DNA of 37,681 nt. Origin: Deltaproteobacteria bacterium HGW-Deltaproteobacteria-19 (GTDB taxonomy: Bacteria > Desulfobacterota > Syntrophia > Syntrophales > PHBD01). A program made the translations under genes and the position numbers. The notes below the pieces were generated by a model. That model searched no databases, was not told the origin of the DNA, and saw only the letters and a list, made by a program, of their open reading frames with translations. The stretch spans positions 1-37,681 of the forward strand of contig PHBD01000029.1 in assembly GCA_002841865.1 (NCBI GenBank), given 5' to 3'. Shown here one piece after another: positions 26,908 through 32,810 of this stretch. Each line of letters begins with the position of its first letter. Position 1 is the stretch's first letter.

Positions 26908-26930
26908 GTCAAGAAGGGGTCCTTCTTGAC
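26908..26930 (+). promoter_or_regulatory. Perfect 10-bp hairpin in the cyclase gene leader
   Basis: GTCAAGAAGG-GGT-CCTTCTTGAC, followed by TGACCC and not by a T run. It could be an operator or an RNA control element. It ends 50 bp before the ATG. Confidence 0.6.
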
Positions 26931-26980
26931 TGACCCTTGGACTTTATGGGCCAGCCCCAACGAAGCGAAAGGATCTCTCC

Positions 26981-27985
26981 ATGACAGCCTTGCTATCGCC
27001 GTCTTACCTTCTGAGCTTTTCAATGTCTGTCACATCACGGGTTGCCGGTTGGGGAATGCTCATCATCCTTGTTCTCGTCGCCTTCTCCATGGCCTCTCCC
27101 TATGTGAAAGTCGGAAAAGAGCAGGAACGCTATGTCAAAGCCGTTTTATCCTTTGAACAAAAGATCACCAAGCCAGTCCGCACAACCCTTCCTATCAAGA
27201 TCGACGGCCACGATGTGACAGGCTGGATCATTCTCGTCGGCACGCTCGGTCTCAGCCTCTGGTTCAACGGCCTGTCCTACCGCTTTCAGAATCAAGCGGA
27301 ATACCTTCAATACAAGCGGAGCATGGAGGAGATACAGAAGCAGAAACACGTCTCCGAATTCGCAATACAATCTTCTTCAATCGGCGAGAAACTGGATCAG
27401 CTCAAGACAGCAACGAAAAAAGACCGGGAACAGATCATCCGGGAGTTTGCTGAGACGAAGCGCAAGCTCGATGAAATGGGCCGGGACCTTGCGTTTCTGG
27501 CCATTGACATCGTCGATTCGACGGGCATGAAGGTGGACGAGGAGAAGGCCGTCGTTCAGCACGATTTCATGCAATACAGGAATTTCGTCAGCCAGATCCT
27601 GGCCGATCACGAGTGCCTGAAGTCAACCTGGACGCCTGACGGTGTCATGACCTGCTTCCCGACGGTTGACGGAGCCGTTCAGACCGCAACAGCCGTGATC
27701 GGCGGCCTGGAGGAATTCAACCGGGACGTCAAGCAGATGAAGCGTGATTTTATGGTCCGTTGTGGTGTAAACGCGGGCTTCGTCATTTTCGATGAGTCTA
27801 TGCCGCTGGAGATGATCAGTGACCGTGCCATCGATATCGCCGGTCACATGCAGAAGTATGCCGAACCCAACACGGTGAATATTGCAAAACCCGCCATTGA
27901 GCCGCTCATGGAGCGTGGAGGCTTCTCAGCGTCGGGTAAGGTGGTCGACGGCTACGAAGTTTATGCATGGAAAAAGGCTAGCTGA
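26981..27985 (+). CDS. Membrane protein with degenerate class III adenylate/guanylate cyclase domain
   Basis: The protein is 334 aa with two N-terminal hydrophobic segments (about 21-40 and 80-98), a coiled coil (about 105-168), and a cytoplasmic cyclase-homology domain (about 169-330). The metal-binding Asp residues appear kept: D176 in LAIDIVDST and D220 in TPDGVMTCF. RCGVNAG (260-266) matches the RxGxxxG strand. The usual VNxAxRL pair is IDIAGHM, so the transition-state Asn and Arg are D285 and H289. This suggests weak or no cyclase activity, perhaps a sensory or regulatory role. AAAGGA lies 7 nt before ATG 26981. CHASE2/FecR/cyclase genes often neighbour TPS genes in related bacteria; here the CHASE2 domain is absent. 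Confidence 0.82.
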   Translation: MTALLSPSYLLSFSMSVTSRVAGWGMLIILVLVAFSMASPYVKVGKEQERYVKAVLSFEQKITKPVRTTLPIKIDGHDVTGWIILVGTLGLSLWFNGLSYRFQNQAEYLQYKRSMEEIQKQKHVSEFAIQSSSIGEKLDQLKTATKKDREQIIREFAETKRKLDEMGRDLAFLAIDIVDSTGMKVDEEKAVVQHDFMQYRNFVSQILADHECLKSTWTPDGVMTCFPTVDGAVQTATAVIGGLEEFNRDVKQMKRDFMVRCGVNAGFVIFDESMPLEMISDRAIDIAGHMQKYAEPNTVNIAKPAIEPLMERGGFSASGKVVDGYEVYAWKKAS

Positions 27986-28090
27986 TCAGGCCCAACCATG
28001 TATTCCAAAGCATGAGGGCAATGCTGCCTGTAACGAAGAGGTGTCCTGCGGTCTTCCCGCCTGAAGGTTGTGGGGATAAAATTGTGACGA

Positions 28091-28122
28091 GGGGGCCAGC
28101 CGAAAGGTTGGTCCTCTTTTTT
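28091..28122 (+). terminator. Rho-independent terminator after the cyclase-like gene
   Basis: GGCCAGCC-GAAA-GGTTGGTC, extended by GGG/CTC pairing, ends in six T. It is nearly a copy of the hairpin at 26745-26773. The gap 27986-28090 before it holds no gene. Confidence 0.85.
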
Positions 28123-28165
28123 GTGCTGATTGTGGGGAATACTATGGGGAGCAACGGGCTGAAGC

Positions 28166-28205
28166 AAAACAAGGGGCTGCGGCAATCGCCGCAACCCCTT
28201 GTTTT
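28166..28205 (-). terminator. Terminator of the tRNA transcription unit
   Basis: AAAACAAGGGG and TGCGGC pair with GCCGCA and CCCCTTGTTTT around an AATC loop, with one unpaired base on each side. On the minus strand it follows tRNA-Glu and ends in TTGTTTT. It is symmetrical enough to act on both strands. Confidence 0.85.
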
Positions 28206-28209
28206 GTAT

Positions 28210-28284
28210 TGGTAGTCCCACGGGGAGTTGAACCCCGGCTTCCGGCGTGAGAGGCCAGCGTCCTAACCACTAGACGATGGGACC
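28210..28284 (-). tRNA. tRNA-Glu (anticodon CTC)
   Basis: A cloverleaf can be folded on the minus strand: acceptor GGTCCCA with TGGGACT, D-arm with GTCTAGTGGTTAGGAC, anticodon stem CTGGC/GCCGG with loop CTCTCAC (anticodon CTC, reads GAG), and T-arm CGGGG-TTCAACT-CCCCG. CCA is encoded (28212-28210). The first pair is G1-T72, a wobble pair, which is slightly unusual. Confidence 0.95.
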
Positions 28285-28287
28285 ATA

Positions 28288-28361
28288 TGGCTGGGGGACA
28301 AGGATTCGAACCTCGGTAGCAAGATCCAGAATCTTGTGTCCTACCACTAGACGATCCCCCA
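28288..28361 (-). tRNA. tRNA-Gln (anticodon CTG)
   Basis: A cloverleaf on the minus strand: acceptor TGGGGGA with TCCCCCA, anticodon stem CAAGA/TCTTG with loop TTCTGGA (anticodon CTG, reads CAG), T-loop TTCGAAT, discriminator G and encoded CCA. The T-first acceptor base is usual for tRNA-Gln. It ends three bases before tRNA-Glu, so both come from one precursor. Confidence 0.96.
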
Positions 28362-28383
28362 GCAAGTACTCTGGGGAAAGAGC

Positions 28384-28412
28384 CACTTATTGAAAAAACA
28401 ACCCCTTGTCAA
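28384..28412 (-). promoter_or_regulatory. Candidate promoter of the tRNA-Gln/tRNA-Glu unit
   Basis: On the minus strand TTGACA (28412-28407) and TAAGTG (28389-28384) are 17 bp apart. Transcription would begin about 15 bp before tRNA-Gln. The rest of the gap up to the rsmB stop has no gene. Confidence 0.5.
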
Positions 28413-28534
28413 GGCGAAATTCAGGCTACTTGCTGCTGAAGCCGGGTGCCTTTTGGGTCTCTCGGACATGTCCGCCGGGGGAAGATTTTAATTGCTCGCT
28501 GCCGGGAAGCCATCGCCGGCGCCGGCCGGTGGAC

Positions 28535-29884
28535 TCAGTGCATTGCTTTCAGGAAAACCGCGGCGAAGAAACCGTCCGTTCCGTGATGGTGAGGAAGGGT
28601 GCGAAAGAAACCTTGTCGGTCCAGAAGCTCCTGAGGAATATCAACGGCTTCCCGAACATGCTGGAAATCACCGTGCCGGCGCAGGAAATCCACGACGACG
28701 TCCTCGTTTTCCTGCTTCAGGAGTGTGCAGGTGCTGTAGACGAGGATCCCGCCGCGCGATACGCAACAGGCGCCCCGATCCAGGAGCTTTCCCTGAAGAA
28801 TGCTCAGCGGAGGGACATCCGAGACGCCGAGACGCCACTTGATTTCAGGATTCCTGCGCAGCGTGCCCAGGCCCGAACAGGGAGCGTCCACCAGGACGCG
28901 GTGGAACGACTCATGGAAGTCATTTCCCAGGTCAGCGGTGGCGTCCGCCAGTCGCGTCCGGATTGACCGGACCCCCAGGCGGGCGGCATTCACGTCAAGT
29001 TCCCTGAGTTTCTCCGGGCTGGAATCCACGGCCAGAATCACCGCTTCGTCGCCCGTCAACTCCGCCAGGTGAGTTGCTTTTCCTCCCGCACCGGCGCAAA
29101 GGTCGAGGATCTGTTCCCCCGGCCGCGGGGCGACAAGGCGGGAAATCAGCTGGGAGGCCTCGTCCTGGATGGTGATCCGTCCCGTCTTCCAACAGGAAAG
29201 TTCCCGGATCGACTGGCCCGTATGGGGCAGGATCAGCCCGTCGGGCGACCAGGGCGTTTCCTCCGCTTCGATGGCTTCCGCTGCCAGCTCTTCGCGGACT
29301 TCCCGCCGGTTTGTTTTCAATGCGTTCACCCGGGCTGCAAGCGGGGGGATTTCGTTTCCGGCCCTGCAGAGATCCACGGTTTCCTCCAGGCCGTAATGGC
29401 TGATCCACTGCTTGACGAGCCACAGCGGATGGGAATGGACAATGGAAACCCATCGGGCGGGGTCTTTGGTCCCGGATGGCAGGCGGACCTCGTCCTTCCG
29501 GCGAACCGCGTTCCGAAGCAGGCCGTTCACAAAGGGCACCGTGCGCGGATCCATTTGCTTCGCCAGCCGAACGGCCTCGTTCACCGCTGCGTAGTCGGGA
29601 ATTCGGTCCGTGAAGTGGATCTGAAACAGCGCTGTCCGCAGGATGTTTCTGACCGGCGTAGAGACGGCGGGAGCTCGTTTCTCGCATAGCGACCGGATCA
29701 CCCAGTCCAGGTAGCCCCGCATCCGCAGGGTTCCATAGACGATCTGGGTCAGGAGGGCCCGATCGGCCGGCGTGTCAAAGGTTTGGCCTGAGAGGACCTG
29801 GTCGAGAAGCGGTTCCGCGAAGGCACCGGTGGTGTCGACGCGGGTGAGGATCTCGACGGCGGCCCGGCGGGGTGAGGATTTCAT
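28535..29884 (-). CDS. rsmB: 16S rRNA (cytosine(967)-C(5))-methyltransferase RsmB
   Basis: The product methylates C967 of 16S rRNA. It is 449 aa: an N-terminal NusB-like RNA-binding domain (about 1-140) and a C-terminal SAM-dependent domain with the nucleotide-binding motif LDLCAGAGGKATHLAE (about 260-275). The catalytic cysteines are in DAPCSGLGTLRRNPEIKWR (C336) and VYSTCTL (C386). The ATG at 29884 shares bases with the fmt stop (TGATG), so translation is probably coupled to fmt; GTG 29887 is also possible. The fmt-rsmB neighbourhood is widely conserved. Confidence 0.96.
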   Translation of the reverse strand: MKSSPRRAAVEILTRVDTTGAFAEPLLDQVLSGQTFDTPADRALLTQIVYGTLRMRGYLDWVIRSLCEKRAPAVSTPVRNILRTALFQIHFTDRIPDYAAVNEAVRLAKQMDPRTVPFVNGLLRNAVRRKDEVRLPSGTKDPARWVSIVHSHPLWLVKQWISHYGLEETVDLCRAGNEIPPLAARVNALKTNRREVREELAAEAIEAEETPWSPDGLILPHTGQSIRELSCWKTGRITIQDEASQLISRLVAPRPGEQILDLCAGAGGKATHLAELTGDEAVILAVDSSPEKLRELDVNAARLGVRSIRTRLADATADLGNDFHESFHRVLVDAPCSGLGTLRRNPEIKWRLGVSDVPPLSILQGKLLDRGACCVSRGGILVYSTCTLLKQENEDVVVDFLRRHGDFQHVREAVDIPQELLDRQGFFRTLPHHHGTDGFFAAVFLKAMH

Positions 29885-30843
29885 CACGAAATCCGCGCTG
29901 TCGGGGAATCCGTCAAAAATCCGCTCCGGGGGCGATAGCCCCGGAAGAACTCCCGGACGGACATGCGTTTCTTGCTCTCCATCTGGATGTCCTTGAGCAG
30001 AACAATGCCGTCCCCAGTGGAAACGACAAGCCCGACGTCGAGAAGGGTGCCGATTTTACCGGGTGGTTCCGTGACGGGTTGCTCCTGTGCGGACGCGGAG
30101 AAAATCTTCACCTGCTTCCCGTCCAGCCAGGTGTAGGCGCAGGGTGCAGGGGCGAGGCCGCGGATCAGGTTGGTGATTTCGGAGCCCCGCCGCTCCCAGT
30201 GGATAAGGCCGTCATCTTTTGACAATCGCGGTGCAAGGGTGGAGAGGCTCGATTCCTGGGGGCGCCGGTGGATCGTCCCTGCCAGAAGACCTTCAATTGT
30301 CCGGACGAGCAGAGCGGCGCCACTGATAGCCAGGCGGTCGTGGAGTTCCCCGGCGTTCTCCTCCGGTCCGATGGGGGTCTCTTCCTGGAGAAGGATGTCT
30401 CCCGTGTCCATCCCCTCGTCCATGAACATGATGGTAACGCCGGTAATCCGCTCACCCCGGATCAGGGTCCAGTTGATCGGCGCCGCCCCCCGGAACTTCG
30501 GGAGCAGCGAGGGATGAACATTGAGGCAGCCCAGCAGAGGGGCTTCCAGAACGGCCTTGGGCAGGATCTGTCCGAAGGCGGCCACAGCCACCAGGTCCGG
30601 GCGGAGGCGGTGGAGCGTCTCCAGAAAGGCCGCGTCCCGGACCCTTTCGGGTTGGAAAACCTCGATGCCCAGTTCTTCCGCTCTCACTTTCGCCGGCGGG
30701 GGGGCAAGGTGTTTGCCCCTGCCTTTGGGGCGGTCCGGCTGTGTCACGACTCCGACGACCGGGTATCCGGCCTGGACCAGCGCCTCCAGGGATGGAACGG
30801 CAAATTCGGGGGTGCCCATGAACAGGATGGCGGGTTTGGCCAT
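29884..30843 (-). CDS. fmt: Methionyl-tRNA formyltransferase
   Basis: The product formylates initiator Met-tRNA using 10-formyl-THF. It is 319 aa. Seen: MGTPEFAVPSLEAL at the N-terminus, the active-site set N108, H110 and D146 (LNVHPSLLPKFRGAAPINW, MDEGMDTGDIL), the signature SLLPKFRG (112-119), and a C-terminal OB-like domain. I chose ATG 30843 because AGAGGG lies 8 nt upstream; ATG 30849 would sit only 2 nt from it. It follows tlpA by 12 bp and overlaps rsmB. No def gene is seen in this window. Confidence 0.96.
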   Translation of the reverse strand: MAKPAILFMGTPEFAVPSLEALVQAGYPVVGVVTQPDRPKGRGKHLAPPPAKVRAEELGIEVFQPERVRDAAFLETLHRLRPDLVAVAAFGQILPKAVLEAPLLGCLNVHPSLLPKFRGAAPINWTLIRGERITGVTIMFMDEGMDTGDILLQEETPIGPEENAGELHDRLAISGAALLVRTIEGLLAGTIHRRPQESSLSTLAPRLSKDDGLIHWERRGSEITNLIRGLAPAPCAYTWLDGKQVKIFSASAQEQPVTEPPGKIGTLLDVGLVVSTGDGIVLLKDIQMESKKRMSVREFFRGYRPRSGFLTDSPTARIS

Positions 30844-30855
30844 TATCATATCCCT

Positions 30856-31389
30856 CTAAAGTTTCCCCATCAGGGAGGCCAGGGTTTCCTCCGGATTCCG
30901 GCAGGGCATGCAGGCCAATACGCCATCGGGTCCGATGATCGCAAGGGAGGGAACTCCCCGGACGCCGAATGCCTCCGACACTTGTCCGGTCTCATCCAGG
31001 AGGGTCCGATAGGGAAGCTGGTACTGGGCGGCGAAGCGGGACACCTTATCTCTCGACTCGAGAATATCGATGCTGACCATGACCAGGCCCTTTGGCTGCA
31101 ACCGGGCATAAAGCTCTTTGAAATAGGGGATTTCGGACCGGCAAGTGGAGCACCAGGTCGTGGAAAAGACGATCAGGGTCGTTTTCCCCTGCTGGTCACG
31201 GAGGCGGAATTCCCGGCCGTCGATGTCCGGGAGTGAGAAATCCGGGGCCTGTCCCGCTGCAGGTCGAGGCCCTGTCCGGGCGGGCGGAGCCGGGGTATCG
31301 CAGGCAGCAAGGAGAAGAATCCCCGCCAGCAGGAACAGCAGAAAAGGAGTTCGCATCCTCCTGTTATATTTATAGAGCTGTCTCATCAT
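30856..31389 (-). CDS. TlpA-like thioredoxin-fold lipoprotein
   Basis: This 177-aa lipoprotein starts with a basic segment, a hydrophobic stretch and a lipobox LLAAC (C30), so it is probably anchored outside the inner membrane. The thioredoxin-like redoxin/AhpC-TSA-type domain has VFSTTWCSTCRSE (C80-x2-C83), VSIDILESRDKV and the cis-Pro loop VRGVPSLAIIG. A second CxxC-like pair, ACMPC, is near the C-terminus. It would exchange thiols with the CcdA-type membrane protein encoded just upstream, e.g. for cytochrome c maturation. The frame is open to 31494, but AAGGA 5 nt before ATG 31389 decides the start. Confidence 0.9.
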   Translation of the reverse strand: MMRQLYKYNRRMRTPFLLFLLAGILLLAACDTPAPPARTGPRPAAGQAPDFSLPDIDGREFRLRDQQGKTTLIVFSTTWCSTCRSEIPYFKELYARLQPKGLVMVSIDILESRDKVSRFAAQYQLPYRTLLDETGQVSEAFGVRGVPSLAIIGPDGVLACMPCRNPEETLASLMGKL

Positions 31390-31403
31390 GCTTCCTTTAA
31401 CCC

Positions 31404-32120
31404 CTAACCCCAGAGGATACCGGCCTGGATCAGGAAATACTCCCCGCTTCCGATGAGTATCCACCCAAGAAGCCGGCGAATCCTCTCCATCCAAAGCCCG
31501 GACTTCGGCAACCCCGCCAGCAGGGCCGAGAACGTTCCCAGTATAATCAGCAGGGTTCCCATGCCGAAAGAGAAAACGAAGAGCAGGCTCATGCCGAAGG
31601 GGACATTCTGCTGCGCCGCAACGTAGCCGAGCAGAACGGCCAGGATCGGCGCCGTGCAGGGACCGACAATGAAACCGGCCGTTACGCCCATCAGGAGGCC
31701 TCCTGTCATTCCCTTGAGCCGCTCGCTGATCCGGAGCTTTCCGACCCAGTCGGGGGTCTGGACAGGAAGCGCGAAGACATCCAGCATGGAGAGCCCCATC
31801 AGCAGGCAGAGATTGCCGACAGCGAAGGAAACCCAGGGACTGGACTGAAACTGGCCGAATAGACGGCCTGACAGGGCCGCCATAGCGCCAAACCCGCTGT
31901 ATGTCAAGGACATGCCTGTAACATAGATGACGGACAGGAGCAGTGCCCGGCGACGCGATCCGGTCCCCTGGTTCCCGATGTAGGCGATCGTGATGGGGAT
32001 GACAGGATAAACACAGGGTGTAAAGCTGACCAGGACACCACCCAGATAGGCGACGAGGAACGGAACCAGGATGGACCCCTGCAGGGAGGCTGACAGCCAG
32101 TCGGACAGGTATAGTTCCAT
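31404..32120 (-). CDS. ccdA: CcdA-type thiol:disulfide transmembrane protein
   Basis: This inner-membrane protein has 238 aa and six hydrophobic segments, and belongs to the CcdA/DsbD-core family. The two redox cysteines are in FTPCVYPVIPITIAY (C36) and GPCTAPILAVLLGY (C155). It carries reducing equivalents from cytoplasmic thioredoxin to extracytoplasmic acceptors; the TlpA-like lipoprotein 14 bp downstream is the evident partner. AAGGAG is 13 nt before the ATG, a long spacing across a GC-rich stretch, but no alternative start is in frame nearby. A TATAAG at about 32185-32190 on the minus strand may be its -10. It leads the ccdA-tlpA-fmt-rsmB set. Confidence 0.9.
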   Translation of the reverse strand: MELYLSDWLSASLQGSILVPFLVAYLGGVLVSFTPCVYPVIPITIAYIGNQGTGSRRRALLLSVIYVTGMSLTYSGFGAMAALSGRLFGQFQSSPWVSFAVGNLCLLMGLSMLDVFALPVQTPDWVGKLRISERLKGMTGGLLMGVTAGFIVGPCTAPILAVLLGYVAAQQNVPFGMSLLFVFSFGMGTLLIILGTFSALLAGLPKSGLWMERIRRLLGWILIGSGEYFLIQAGILWG

Positions 32121-32508
32121 TACAGGGCGGCGGCTCCTTTCGGTTCGTTCGGGACCCTCTTCCCGGGAAGAAGAGTTGCCTGCCTTATACTTTTTCGCGA
32201 GTCAAAGGGAAAGCGGTTCCTTGGGGATCCTCGCTCAAGTGTCTGTAACTATCCGATATTGTTGATTGTTTTGTTATGTGTGCCAATTTGTTGACAAAAA
32301 AGCGCATCTCATCTCCTGAGATTCTGTCATAATATTAATACTTGACAGAACGTACAAAACCCTTTACGTAGGCAAACCATAAGCATTGTTTACGATATCA
32401 CCAAGTATTTTTCCTTTTGCTCATATTTTTTGTGTTGACACGGTTCGGAAGGTCGGGTAGCTTCAAACCATCGGATCGCTATTTATTTGAGGAGATCAGC
32501 ACTTCTTT
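32121..32508. other. AT-rich divergent control region between ccdA and the pilus operon
   Basis: No gene is visible in 388 bp that are AT-rich compared with the neighbours. It contains three TTGACA elements (32291-32296, 32343-32348, 32435-32440); only the last has an acceptable -10. ATCTC-CT-GAGAT (32311-32322), preceded by another ATCTC at 32306-32310, is a small inverted repeat that could be an operator. The region serves ccdA leftwards and the HTH-pilus genes rightwards. Confidence 0.5.
32435..32463 (+). promoter_or_regulatory. Candidate promoter for the HTH gene and pilus operon
   Basis: TTGACA at 32435-32440 and TAGCTT at 32458-32463 are 17 bp apart. The -10 matches consensus at only three positions. 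The HTH gene starts about 40 bp downstream of the expected transcript start. Confidence 0.35.
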
Positions 32509-32745
32509 ATGGTCATCATCAATGGCCAAGCCTTCAACACGGTGGTGGATGCGGCAGAAGCCCTAGGTGTTTCAGCCAAGACGGTTGGAGATTATATCCG
32601 TAAAGGCATCATCCCTCCACCCCCTGAGATTCAGTACGGAGTCCGCGTCTTGAGGCACTATCCCCGGGAATATCTGCGTGATGCCAGAGAGCTTCTCGAG
32701 GGGTACCGGAAAGACAGAATTGCGCGATTTGGCCCCCATTCCTGA
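32509..32745 (+). CDS. Small MerR-like helix-turn-helix protein
   Basis: This 78-aa protein is mostly a winged-HTH: FNTVVDAAEALGVSAKTVGDYIRKGIIPPPP reads as helix-turn-helix plus the wing seen in MerR/excisionase-type domains, followed by HYPREYLRDARELLEGYRKD as a C-terminal helix. No effector domain is present. GGAG (32491-32494) is 14 nt before the ATG, a long spacing, with no nearer start in frame. It precedes the pilus genes by 65 bp in the same direction, so it may regulate that operon or itself. Not a named family that I recognise with certainty. Confidence 0.75.
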   Translation: MVIINGQAFNTVVDAAEALGVSAKTVGDYIRKGIIPPPPEIQYGVRVLRHYPREYLRDARELLEGYRKDRIARFGPHS

Positions 32746-32810
32746 CGGGGAGCCTTCGATAAACCATCCACTAAAGGGCGGTATGGCGCCCGGATTCAGG
32801 AGGGCATCCC

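Larger units (their letters stand above)
26615..26980. other. AT-rich intergenic region before the cyclase-like gene
   Basis: No gene is visible. After about 120 bp of GC-rich sequence come the terminator at 26745-26773, a TATAAT at 26792-26797 without a good -35, and a candidate promoter (26846-26874). A perfect hairpin at 26908-26930 and the AAAGGA ribosome-binding site at 26968-26973 follow. The base composition from about 26765 to 26910 is clearly more AT-rich than the neighbouring genes. Confidence 0.6.

Noticed and set aside
32291-32333. TTGACA with CATAAT as a promoter
   Set aside because: The spacing of 31 bp is far too long; likewise the TTGACA at 32343 lacks a -10 at 16-18 bp.
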